Shown one piece after another: positions 21,700 to 31,393 of a stretch of 64,000 bases of DNA; within the stretch, counting starts at the first letter, position 1; each line of letters begins with the position of its first letter. Source of the DNA: Incurvaria masculella (Eukaryota; Arthropoda; Insecta; Lepidoptera; Incurvariidae); NCBI GenBank assembly GCA_946894095.1, contig OX335662.1, positions 10,744,001 through 10,808,000 of the forward strand. The letters are read 5' to 3'. The translations under genes were made by a program, and so were the position numbers. The notes beneath the pieces were generated by a model. The model made no database searches and was not told the origin of the DNA. It was given only the letters and a program-made list of their open reading frames with translations.

Positions 21700-22092
21700 A
21701 ATTTATAAAAATGGGTATGCATGTTTGTATACTATCTATGGACTCCAAAACGGCTGGACCGATTTTGATGAAAATATCAGGCACTGTTTAGATTCGTTTG
21801 GAAAATTTGAGAAACTCCGCTCGGGTGAATGTCCAAACGTGACCGATTTTGTTAAAACTTTCAGGTAATATTCAGATTAGCCCAACCTTCATAGGATCAC
21901 CCAGATAATCCTGTGAAGTTTGAAAGCTTAGAAGCTTCGCTCGGGTCAACGTTCAAAATGTAATAACGTCGTCGTGAGCGATATTGATGAAATTTTCGGG
22001 CAATATTCAGATTAGCGCAGTGAGCTTAGAAGCCCCGCTCGGGTGAATGTATAAATGAAAAGGACCCGAGCGGTGCCGGGTAACTCAGCTAG
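21700..22092 (+). mobile_element. Helitron-like element, 3' part
   Basis: Internal blocks such as GACCGATTTTGATGAAAAT lead to a 3' end with the hairpin CCCGAGCGGTGCCGGG and the terminal CTCAGCTAG, followed by T. This fits the Helitron rule (3' CTRR, insertion before T). The 5' TC end is not identified. Confidence 0.65.
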
Positions 22093-22999
22093 TATAATAT
22101 AATAAATGTAATATCAATTTGGCTACAAGAATACGCATTATTTTCATATATACATAGCAAGAAAAAAACGATTGCTGCCAATATGTTATTTGTAAAAATC
22201 ACGTAGGAATGAGGTAAAGAGGAAGTGTTGTTAGCTTATATTACTAAGGAACGCAGCGTGACACTGCGCGGGGAAGCGGGGGGAAAACACTTCATGGTGG
22301 GGGTACAAGCTCCGCCTTTTGTGCTAAATCCATCTACCGGAAGATACGGTATTCGTTTAGCAGCTATTCCGAGAGCTATTCTTATTGGTTACAAGACTAC
22401 AACTAGATTGCGCCTTTTGCTTTTTACTGTTCGTTTTTTCTATAAAAAAACCTTTGAAATTTAAATCTTTACCTTTGCATAATTTTAATTTTAATAATTC
22501 ATAAAATTTGCATCATGAGATCAACATTTCTTACCGTACAAAGAAAATGATTGCGCGCCATCTATCGACACATAGCAAGAGCGATACATCGATACAATGC
22601 TCGAATATTGACTCAAATTACAAAATATGGGGTGTTTTACTGACAAATAAAATTAAATTCCACCTACAAACTTAAGATTATTTTGTCCTGTGTATTGTTT
22701 GCAAATTTTACACAAAATCTCATCGTGTAATCGACTGTTCGCGGAAAATTGCGTCGCAGACCATATTATTGACCCACAACCTAACACGTCAGCGCCATGT
22801 CGCAAATGACGCTAAGCCACGCCTTCTTACCACGTGGGCTGTGACGTAGGGACCCACTTGGTGGACACAGACCCAGTTTGCTTAGACCATCTCCTCTCTA
22901 CCTCCCTCCTCCGTGGTAAAAATGCTATGGCTAAGCAAAAGCCTGGATGGGTATTGTTACCCCAGCCACTGATTTTTCGCCATCGCCAAGTCTTTGAAA
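22093..22999. other. Unassigned DNA
   Basis: Short frames (70-79 aa) without motifs; no repeat relative was recognised except that the SINE fragment begins at its end. Confidence 0.35.
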
Positions 23000-23140
23000 G
23001 TAATCATCCGTGTTTTCTATCCAGTTCAATGTACCTTTGTTCATAAAAGGAAGATCCAGGCGTGTCACCTAATTCCTAAATTGGGGTAATATCATGACGG
23101 TTGGTGTTGTATTAGTTATCGACGTTTAGTCACATAAAAA
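23000..23140 (+). mobile_element. SINE 3' fragment
   Basis: CCGTGTTTTCTATCCAGTTC, a GAAGATCCAGGCGTGTCACC block and the tail motif GTATTAGTTATCGACG match the SINE 3' half. Confidence 0.65.
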
Positions 23141-23222
23141 TAGATCCCGAAAGCAGCGTTTATCTTGACCAACTTAATGAGCTCTTTATTCCCACCTACC
23201 AATAAATTTTCTTTGTGTTTAT

Positions 23223-23859
23223 AGAACCCGACATGGATTGCTGATACCACACAATTACCGTTATGGTATTAGCCCAATACACCACGTTCCTAAAGGAATT
23301 AGATTCCATGGCAGGACCTTCCTTCTATAGGCATGGATACATTGAACTGGCTTTAAAAACACGGACAATTTTTGCTGCTTTAACCATGGTTTCATCCAAT
23401 CCAGTTGTACATGAATTGTTGACTTTTGTGAATTCATGTTAATTTTGGGTTTAAGATGTGTTTTTATTAAAAAAAATTACAAACACTTTTGTAAATTTAT
23501 ACTAAGTGGACGTTGAAAAAAATAAAGCGGAGTTTCTTGCCAGTTCTTCGCTGTCTTTTGTTTTGCTGGCCTGGCTAATGTTAAAATATGACAAATCGGA
23601 GTGCAGTGTACTGTCTATGGGCGATGAATAAACAATCAAACAATACAATACCAACCCAGGCGGGCTTAACCCTACCACCTAGTAGGGAAGGGGACCTACC
23701 GTTTTATATGGGTTCCGAACCATGGAACAGCTCGTATTCGTAACGAAATGCACTCATCCAACCCCGAAACAGAAAGAAAGTGGTGCGTGACCAGGGCTAG
23801 ATTTTAATCCAGACCTCTCGCATGAAAGGCAAGTCCTCTAGCACCTATACCACGAGCTG
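23223..23859 (-). mobile_element. SINE split by another repeat
   Basis: The tail half (23223-23410) and the head half (23649-23859) are separated by 238 bp of a different repeat. The head shows an anticodon-like stem and loop on the minus strand, GCCTTTCATGCGAG, shared with the copy at 48205 and different from the head at 6131. Confidence 0.8.
23411..23648 (+). mobile_element. AATAAACAAT-tailed repeat inserted in a SINE
   Basis: It carries GGAGTTTCTTGCCAGTTCTT, AAAATATGACAAATC and an AATAAACAAT-like 3' tail. Relatives lie at 33448-33682, 45873-46115 and, more distantly, 39930-40085. The A/T-rich tail with AATAAA suggests the 3' end of a polyadenylated retroelement. The interrupted SINE resumes after it. 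Confidence 0.7.
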
Positions 23860-23992
23860 TACAATCTTCTGTAATGCAATGTATTCCTGTTATCCTACCT
23901 TATTCCGGGAGGTCACGACATTTTTGGTCACGATCAGCTAAATGGCTGAATCTGAGTTTACATGTTAGAGACCAACCCTCTGATGCTAAATA

Positions 23993-25276
23993 ATAGGTCG
24001 GGGAAAAAGTCTTTTCGCATTATAGTATGTATGAACTTGTAATAAAATCTCTTTGGCTATACTATTTGTATCTGGCTGGTTTTGGTATCATTGAAAGTTT
24101 AAATTTTAAAGAACATAATTCCAAATTCAAATTAGGAAAATGTGTGATTCTCATTTGTTTTTCGTACTATCAAAATGAGTGAATCTAATGAAGAAATTCG
24201 ATACATTTTAAAATTTTACTACAAAAAAGGTAAAAATGCAACGCAAGCCGCGAAAAAAATTTGCGATGTTTATGGACCTAGTGCAGTGTCTGTGAGAGTA
24301 GCACAAATTTGGTTTGAGCGTTTTCAATCCGGAAATTTTGATGTCAAAGATGCACGTCGCTCTGGTCGCCCTATTACGGATAAAATGGATGCCATTTTTT
24401 AAAAAGTGGAGCAAGATTGGCATATCAGTAGTTACGACGTAGCTGAAGGACTAGGAATTGACCACAAAACAGTTTTGGCGCATTTGAAAAAAACTGGGTA
24501 CACAAAAAAGCTCGATATTTGGGTACCTCACGAGCTCACTGAAAGAAACCTAATGAACCGTGTACTCATTTGTGATTCTTTATTACGACGTAATGAAACC
24601 GAACCATTTTTAAAGAAGCTGATAACTGGTGATGAAAAGTGGATCACGTACGACAAGAACGTGCGAAAAAGGTCGTGGTCAAAGGCCGGTCAAGCTTCAC
24701 AGACTGTGGCGAAACCCGGGTTAACTCGCAACAAGGTGATGCTGTGTGTGTGGTGGGATTGGAAGGGCATTATTCATTATGAGCTGTTACCACCAGGCAG
24801 GACCATCGATTCTGAACTCTACTGCGAACAACTGATGAGATTAAAGCAAGAAGTTGAGAGAAAGCGGCCGGAATTAATCAACAGAAGGGGTGTGGTTTTT
24901 CATCATGATGACGCTAGACCTCACACATCTTTAGCCACTCAGCAAAAACTAAGAGAGTTTGGCTGGGAGGTGTTAATGCATCCGCCGTATAGTCCTGACC
25001 TTGCACCTTCAGATTTCCACCTGTTTAGGTCTCTTCAGAATTCTTTAGGCAGTGTCAGGTTAACATCACGAGAGGACTGCCAAAACCACTTGTCGCGGTA
25101 TATTGATCAGAAGTCCCAATATTTCTATAGCAATGGGATCATGTCCCTACCTACAAGATGGCAAAAAGTTATCGAACAAAATGGTACCTACATACTTTAG
25201 TTAAATGTAAATAAACCATATTAAAAAATGTTTTGAATTTTCTTAAAAAATGCGAAGAAACTTTTTCCCCAACCAA
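23993..25276 (+). mobile_element. mariner (Tc1/mariner family) transposon
   Basis: The inverted ends read GGTCGGGGAAAAAG (left) and, reversed, GGTTGGGGAAAAAG (right), continuing to TTCGCATT on both sides. TA dinucleotides flank it at 23991-23992 and 25277-25278, the expected target duplication for this superfamily. The length of 1284 bp is normal for mariner. The single transposase gene occupies 24175-25200 and has a premature stop. Confidence 0.95.
24175..25200 (+). pseudogene. mariner transposase with one in-frame premature stop
   Basis: The enzyme of this family cuts and pastes the element by binding its inverted ends through N-terminal helix-turn-helix motifs and catalysing with a DD34D triad. 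Here the frame spans 342 codons including the final stop, the usual length. The catalytic residues are all present: D153 in ITGDEKW, D245 in HHDDARPH and D280 in PDLAPSDFHLF, with 34 residues between the last two. The N-terminal domain (about residues 1-110) is recognisable. Codon 76 (24400-24402) is TAA in a short T/A run, and the rest continues in the same frame, so the copy lost function through a point change or slippage that kept frame. The usual N after the second catalytic D is D here. It lies inside its own element, nested in repeat Q2. Confidence 0.95.
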
Positions 25277-25708
25277 TATGTCGGTCTGCCTGCGCCAAGT
25301 GGTTGCGTTATCTAGATTAATTAGCTATATAAAATAGATGTTGGTATGTACCTGCTGATGAATATACTGATTGTCTATAGATATTGATACCTATTAATTA
25401 TGTAACAATAACCAGTCGTTTTTTTATTCAATACTTAAATATTATTAAATAAGGTATATCTGAACCTTAAATCGCCTATAACTACGAAATAAAACCAAAG
25501 ATTTGTTCAGTTATGGTATTGCTGAGCAAGTAAGTACTAATACTTTGATGCTTCGTTATTTGCAGCCATTTACCTCATCATGTATATTTTGTGTCACCAT
25601 AACTACGGTCACCATAACCGGCATATTTAGCTTCAGAGTGTTGGTATTTATCCTCTGAACCCAGATTCAGCTACGTGATCGTCACCATTTTTGTCGCGAC
25701 CTCCTAGT

Positions 25709-26090
25709 CTACCCATACATGCTGGCAATTTCCACCTCCGAATGGTGTGGATATTCGGAAGTATTTGTGGAGAGTTTCCGAGATTCGCTCGCGAGCCATT
25801 CAAATCGCACACCGCCGCTTGTATTCAGACCCCCCGTGTACACACATCTTATTTTATTAAGCGGTATTAGGCAAATGTCTTTATTACGTATGTGCGCCTG
25901 GTATCCGGCTCTCCTTTATCGTTTCGATGAGACTGTTCGGGGAGGGAATTTTTAATGGGAAGTCGACATTAATACGTAATGCTATACAAACATACTTACA
26001 AACTCACTGAACGTCAGCCATCTTTAGGTGGGCCCTTAAGCATCAGACAATTACGCTCCGTTGTCAGCCTCAGTTGCCCAGTGGCGCGAC
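25709..26090. other. Unassigned DNA
   Basis: A 78-aa plus-strand frame (25719-25955) has no recognisable motif. No repeat relative was seen. Confidence 0.35.
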
Positions 26091-26091
26091 A

Positions 26092-26165
26092 CTTCGGCGA
26101 TCGCTCTCCGAAGTTAAGCAACGCTGGGTCCGGTCTGGTCTTGGATGGGTGACCATTCGACCGTT
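26092..26165 (+). ncRNA. 5S-rRNA-like head of a SINE
   Basis: The text CTCCGAAGTTAAGCAACG, then a GGGTCCGGTCTGG block and CTTGGATGGGTGACC, matches the internal promoter region (box A, intermediate element and box C) of eukaryotic 5S rRNA. The 5' and 3' thirds of a true 5S gene are absent, and the sequence passes straight into the SINE body at 26175. I therefore read it as a promoter head, not a functional rRNA gene. Confidence 0.7.
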
Positions 26166-26440
26166 GAGAGAGGCTGGCCGTGGTTCGGATTCCACGTTAA
26201 ACTGTAGGCCCCCTTCCTTACTTACTAGGTGGTAGGGTTAATCCCGCCCGGGTTGGTACCATCGCATTGGATGAACGATGGTCGAAGCGGCAATGAAAAT
26301 TTTCCGTGTTTTCCATCCAGTTCAATGTGGCCGTGCAATATAAGGAAGGTCCTGGCATGGCACCTAGTTCCCATGTGGTGTGTTAGGCTAATACCATGAC
26401 AGAAGGTGTGGTATTAGCCATCCATGTCCAGTCACATAAA
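26166..26440 (+). mobile_element. SINE body joined to a 5S-like head
   Basis: The body is the same as in the tRNA-headed copies: CCGTGGTTCGGATTCCACG, GTAGGGTTAATCCCGCCCGG, CGATGGTCGAAGCGGCAATG and the A-tail after CCAGTCACAT. Only the head differs. Confidence 0.85.
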
Positions 26441-26659
26441 AAAAAACTAACGTATTTTAATAATAATTTGAAAAACACTGTTCCAATATGCTTGATATTT
26501 AGGATTTCATGTGAAATAAAAAATAACTATGTCTGCTCGTGTTTTTATTTCAGAACAATGTATCCTGTGTCACACAACAGAGAAAAGAAAATTTGTATTT
26601 TACTTTTGCCATGTTTATTTGTCTTGCTTTAGATTTTTCAGGAAAACAAAAACGTGCAC

Positions 26660-26750
26660 GACACCTAATTCCTTCGGGAATGCGGTGTGTTGGGGTAGTA
26701 TCGTGACGATTGGTGTGGTATTAGCGATCCATGTCCAGTCACAAAGCAAC
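26660..26750 (+). mobile_element. SINE 3' tail fragment
   Basis: CACCTAATTCCTTCGGGAAT through GTATTAGCGATCCATGTCCA is the tail end of the SINE. It lies about 230 bp downstream of the previous copy in the same orientation. Confidence 0.75.
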
Positions 26751-27407
26751 GCAAGATATTAGTTGTAAATCATCTCTGTATACGTTTTTTTTATGGAGTC
26801 TAAATAATTTTCGTCATCTATCAATATCGTGCATATCAATTATTAATATTACATTACCTATTCTGTGATATTACAGCCTTGCCAGTTCTATAATAATAAT
26901 ATTATCGATAAGGTATTTATTCTACGCAAAACGAAGTTGTCCCTAGCCAAATATCTGATCATATTTCACGAAATATCTAACAATATCGTCTCAAACGGCC
27001 GTGACATGGACCACTAAATTCCTACCAACCCGGGCCTGAACTGTTTCATCTTGTGTATGAAAATAAAAGTGGAAAGGTTTTTTCTCTCCAGCTAGACTTT
27101 CTGTTGCTTTGCTATTTGGTTACGAACTCAGCCTTGGTAAAAAGCTAACATTGTTTTATTGCAGCAAGAACAATACATAACGGATAAAGTCGTACATGCA
27201 AAAACATTGCTCAGAATAGCTGCCTAGGGAAATATGAGTAAAAGTGTATTTCGGAGCAAGTGAATACATTGCATGGCGCGGTAGTTGACGTCAGCAAAAT
27301 AAATTACTTCTAATATGATGGTAAAGAAACTAGTTTTATTGTTCGGAAATATAAACACAATGTTTCGTATTCGCCTTTTTAAATCCGTAGTAACAGTATA
27401 TTTTATC
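26751..27407. other. AT-rich DNA, nothing recognised
   Basis: No gene or repeat relative could be supported in this stretch. Confidence 0.35.
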
Positions 27408-27965
27408 TTAAGGTGGCCCATCCCGCTCATCTCCCCATACAAAAGGGGAAAGAAGATCACGGCCATATTTCTTGTCAGAGATCCAAAATTTACTCAAAAT
27501 AGCTTTATTTGATCAAACTGGATGTCTGATGACCATTGGAATTGTAAAATTTTGTTTGGTTTCTAAGTTATAAGGTCCGAAAGTTCGCATTTTTTGCGCG
27601 TTTTATACAATAACTTTGGAGGTGGATTACGCAATGATAAAGTAAGAACATCTTAAAAAGATTAGACATCAGATATAGCTTATTTAATCAAGATTTATAA
27701 TCTATTTGGTTTTTGTTCGATTTTTGACTACAGCGGTCGTGGTTTACTTTTAGCTATAAGTCGTTTTGAAATTAAAATTTTCGTAAATCTTACCAAATCA
27801 AACATCATGCATAGTAGGTACATTGTATTTTTTGTGGACATGTTGCATCTTGCTCATAACGGAGCCTGTCTTTTTCTTTGAAACAGAGAAGGTCCCAGAG
27901 CGCAACAGCACGGTTTTGTACCGTGCCCGCGAATGAGTTAGGCCCGTCGGGTTGGGCCACCTTAA
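27408..27965 (+). mobile_element. TTAA-flanked TIR element, copy M2 (best preserved)
   Basis: TTAA at 27408-27411 and 27962-27965 flank inverted ends GGTGGCCCATCCCG and CGGGTTGGGCCACC. The copy shares its full length with M3. No transposase is encoded. A precise TTAA target is a hallmark of piggyBac-type elements, so a non-autonomous piggyBac relative is possible, though the TIR does not obviously match. Confidence 0.8.
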
Positions 27966-28698
27966 GGTGGCCTGAACTCTACTGTACTAACTCCTATTAA
28001 ATACCACGTTTGGCGTCCGTCTGTTAGGGCCTTTTTCACCTACTGCTGATTAGCTTGATCGCCACATATTAATAGCCTTTCTTAGCAGCTTGCAATCAAT
28101 ACGAGAACAAGATAATCAGCGCTTTAGTAATAAAGGCCTTTTAAGTGTCGATTAAAATAAAACAGAACTTGATTGAACTGATTTCACGCTTATAACGTCG
28201 GAACCGTTTAACCAATTTCGATGCGGTGTATAAAGCGGAGGCTTAGTAATAGGTTTCCGTTTGGCACCCTTTGGAAACGGAACCCTGAAAATCGTAATAG
28301 CATTCCCAGTCTTACCATGCTAAATTGCTTTAAGTAAAGTATAAAGCTGATAATTAAAGAAACGAATACAAAATGATTCTAAATAACCATGGCTGTTAAT
28401 ATCTGACATTGATTGATGTATCATAAGAGATTGATAACTTAATTGAGGACGTTGACATCCTATTGAGTTATTAAACTCACTCAAGTTATAATATATATTG
28501 CCATTATGGCATTACAACTAACCATTAGAATATAGCAAATTGTTTGACAATACATCCTACGTACCATTACCCTTCCCTCGAAGTAGGTAGAAATACAACT
28601 TAGAAATAGAAATCGGCGGGTACTTAAACCTAGAGCTCCGGGATGTAAAGCAAATTCCACCAGCCCCTAAGTCACGAGCCGCATAATAAACAGCTCAT
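27966..28698. other. AT-rich DNA with a scrap of the CCGT-core repeat
   Basis: 28228-28290 matches the end of the P family (GCGGAGGCTTAGTAATAGG then CACCCTTTGG). The remainder is unassigned. Confidence 0.45.
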
Positions 28699-28699
28699 T

Positions 28700-28982
28700 G
28701 TTTCAGCGACATCTACATTTGAAGCATTGTAATCCGATTATGAAAATAATCTGTAAAAGTATTGGTCATGACATTCATCGGAAGCAAGATTCGAACTTGC
28801 GACCTTTGGATTACAAGCCCACTGCATTTTACGGCAGTTACGTCAGCCAAATTAATTTCTCGATTATATTCGAATCGACACAATGCTTCCCCTATCTTCT
28901 GCTAGATGGCGCGACCAATACTATTTCAGATTATTCTCATAATCTGTTTACAATGCTTCACACGTAGATGTCGCTGAAACTC
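28700..28982 (-). mobile_element. TIR element carrying a tRNA-Thr-like sequence, copy Z1
   Basis: The ends GTTTCAGCGACATCTAC and GTAGATGTCGCTGAAAC are inverted repeats. Inside, on the minus strand, lies a tRNA-like segment with anticodon loop CTTGTAA (anticodon TGT, threonine) and a T-arm resembling GCAAGTTCGAATCTTGC. The D-arm is lost in this copy. Compare Z2 at 55804-56106. Confidence 0.7.
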
Positions 28983-29377
28983 AAAACAATGAGATAACGG
29001 TAATGTCGTATCCATTAAATACAGTAAAAACAATCTAGAGCTTTATTTGTCGTAACATGGACTATTTATTAAAATGCTTATCTAGAAGCACGGAGAGAAC
29101 GGATTAAAATAACTCAAGTACGTGAACCGACAAACAATCTGCATAGAAAATGCGCCTCCAGCCGCTTCGACTTTCTCCGAAGTTTCCCACTTTACCCGCA
29201 ACAACGTAACAATGCAGGTAGCGAAATATTGAAATTTTCCCCGCGCATTCTCCGAAACTTTTCTCGCCCGCCGGAAGGTAGGAATGTAATGAAAATTATG
29301 CAAATAGTAATTAAAGTCGTGACCTATCGACGCGGCGTGTCGCCGAAGTTTATTATTATTATTTCTTTTATTTTTAA
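28983..29377. other. Unassigned DNA
   Basis: Short accidental frames only; no repeat relative was recognised. Confidence 0.35.
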
Positions 29378-29528
29378 CACTCCTGCTTGTGAGGCGGTCG
29401 CGCTGGTTTTATCTCGAGTTCGAGCAGCTCGTAGCGCAGGAGCGCGAGCCATTTCTTCTCATGTTCAAAGATCATGGGTTACATTCCCGACCCGTTGATG
29501 TACGACTTTATCAAATCTTCTTTTTGCA
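29378..29528 (+). repeat. 150-bp direct repeat, copy 1, with tRNA-like text
   Basis: The segment from CTGCTTGTGAGGCGGTCGCG to CTTCTTTTTGCAT recurs at 29638-29789. Within it GCAGCTCGTAGCGCAGG and GGGTTACATTCCCGACCCG resemble box A and box B of a tRNA-derived SINE head. Confidence 0.7.
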
Positions 29529-29534
29529 TTATTT

Positions 29535-29637
29535 AATTAATCAAGGTTTTCCGTCGAAAAACTCGCTTTGAAAATCGCTATAAAAGCGGTTTTATAGACT
29601 CATGATTCCTGATTCCAGTTTACTGAATGCCAGGAAT
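29535..29637 (+). mobile_element. Half copy of the 12285-12505 foldback element
   Basis: AATCAAGGTTTTCCGTCGAA, then AACTCGCTTTGAAAATCGCT and CTGAATGCCAGGAATGG match the right half of the element near 12.4 kb. It separates the two 150-bp direct repeats. Confidence 0.7.
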
Positions 29638-29789
29638 GGGCATGCTGCTTGTGAGACGGTCGCACTGGTTTTATCTCGAGTTCGAGCAGCTCGTAGCTTA
29701 GGAGCCGGAGCATTTCTTCTTATGTCCAAAGGTCATGGGTTATGTTCCCGACCCATTGATGTACGATTTTGATTATTCTTCTTTTTGCA
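29638..29789 (+). repeat. 150-bp direct repeat, copy 2
   Basis: This is the second copy of 29378-29528, with scattered substitutions (GAGACGGTCGCACTGG for GAGGCGGTCGCGCTGG). Confidence 0.7.
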
Positions 29790-29823
29790 TGTAACTAGAC
29801 ACGAATAGTTAATACTGCACTTA

Positions 29824-29995
29824 ATGACATGATATTAGTCCAATATGAACTAGATCCCATGCCGGGACCTTTCTTACATTGTATGGCTACATTTAACCGG
29901 GTTGACACACGGACGGGATTTTTACTGTACTTAGAACATCGTTCGTTAAATGCGACGGTACTAAACTGGGCGGGATTAATTTGCCTAGTAAGTAA
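29824..29995 (-). mobile_element. Strongly degraded SINE fragment
   Basis: GATATTAGTCCAATAT, CCATGCCGGGACCTTTCTTA and GCGACGGTACTAAACTGGGC keep the order of the minus-strand SINE body. Confidence 0.55.
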
Positions 29996-30123
29996 AGTCC
30001 GACCGAAACTGGTTTTCCGGCCGCGGCTTTAGTTCCGGCCGTAATCGAAATCGAAACTCACGTAGTCACCTATAAAATTCCTTAATATACTGATATTTGG
30101 TGCATTTTACCCATTATTCTGCA

Positions 30124-30677
30124 TTAAGGTGGCCCAACCCGCTCATCTCTCTATACAAACGGGGAAAGAAGATCACGCCCATATTTCTAGTCAGAGATCA
30201 CAAATTTTGCTCAAAATAGCTTTATTTTATCGCACTAGATTTCTGATGACCGTTGGCATTGTCAAATTGTGTTTGGTTTCTAAGTTATAAGGTCCGAAAG
30301 TTCGAATTTTTCGCGCGTTTTATACAATAACTTTGGAGGTGGATTACGCAATGATAAAGTAAGAACATCTTAAAAATATTAGTCATCAGACATAGCTTAT
30401 TTAATCAAGATTTATATTCTATCTATTAGGTTTTTGTTAGATTTCTTACTACAGCGGTCATTGTTTACTTTTAGCTATAAGTCGTTTTGAAATTAAAATT
30501 TTCGCAAATCTTACCAAATCATACACTATGCACATTGTCTTTTTTGTGGACATGTTGCATCTTCCTCATCACGGAGCCTGTCTTTTTCTTTGAAACAGAG
30601 CAGGACACAGAGCGCAACAGCACGGTTTTTTACCGTGCGTGCGAATGAGTTAGTCCCGCCGGGTTGGGCCACCCTAA
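30124..30677 (+). mobile_element. TTAA-flanked TIR element, copy M3
   Basis: TTAA precedes the left end GGTGGCCCAACCCG, and the right end CGGGTTGGGCCACC is followed by CTAA, a one-base change of TTAA. It matches M2 over its length at high identity by eye. Confidence 0.8.
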
Positions 30678-30696
30678 TGAAGACATGAAATGGAAA

Positions 30697-30742
30697 ACCT
30701 AACCTTACCTTACCTAACCTAACCTAACCTAACCTAACCTAA
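30697..30742. repeat. Short (CCTAA)n telomere-type array
   Basis: Seven to eight CCTAA units with two CTTAC variants at the start. It lies just outside M3, between M3 and an unassigned GC-richer stretch. Confidence 0.85.
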
Positions 30743-31393
30743 AGTCTTACGCGAAATCCTCCACAGTGTCTTCTCTCACTGCACGACCGGAAAACACGAA
30801 ATGGACTCGCCCGACCCGAAGACGATAAAGTTTGCAGTGCCCCCCCTAAGAGCTGCCAAAACAGGACATTTTCCCGGCGGCTGTCAGTGTTGCGACACCG
30901 AAGCGCCGACGCTCTCCCGAAGTTTCAGGATGTGTCCGAAAATTATGATTTTCCCGGCACTTGTAATTACACCTCGTTTGTGATGATTTATTATCCGTGC
31001 CTACCCTCGCTGCAAGTTTGGCGGACTTATCTATGATCTATGACTACATTTTGGAAAGGGCCGCGTTCTAGTCAACCAATATGTATTTTATATACATGTA
31101 CTTATAGATGGAATTGTGAACGATAGTGGTCCAACCGTATTTTGTATTTTGACGCTCTGTTTACAGGTCACTTTAGTAGTTCATGACAGAAATAATAGAA
31201 AGAAAGAAAGAAAATTTGTTTATTCAAAAAACAACAAAATAATAGGCATATAACTAATAACAGTAGTACAATTGCACTTTAACTATTTAAACAATAATAC
31301 AAACAAAACAAAAAAACAAATGTTGTAGAAATAAACAGAGAAAAAAGTAGTAAAAGATAAGCATGGGATGTGCAATCTTAAAATTATAACATA
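30743..31393. other. Unassigned DNA
   Basis: 30780-31010 is fairly GC-rich with a 60-aa frame lacking motifs. 31195-31330 is A-rich with GAAA repeats, possibly the end of an unrecognised retroelement. Confidence 0.35.

Larger units (their letters stand above)
23905..25708 (-). mobile_element. Long-TIR element, copy Q2, host of the mariner insertion
   Basis: The left end CCGGGAGGTCACGACATTTT and right end GTCGCGACCTCCTAG are inverted repeats that continue for about 90 bp. The orientation is opposite to Q1 and Q3. The mariner at 23993-25276 sits in its left arm; Q1 and Q3 show the uninterrupted arm (GCTAAATGTGTCGGTCTG). Without the mariner, about 520 bp remain, as in the other copies. Confidence 0.8.

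Noticed and set aside
21113..21784. 223-aa minus-strand frame
   Set aside because: Part reads backwards through a Helitron-like repeat and part through a CpG-rich patch; composition is odd and no domain is visible.
26092..26165. A functional 5S rRNA gene
   Set aside because: Only the internal-promoter part is present and it is fused to a SINE body; both outer thirds of the gene are missing.
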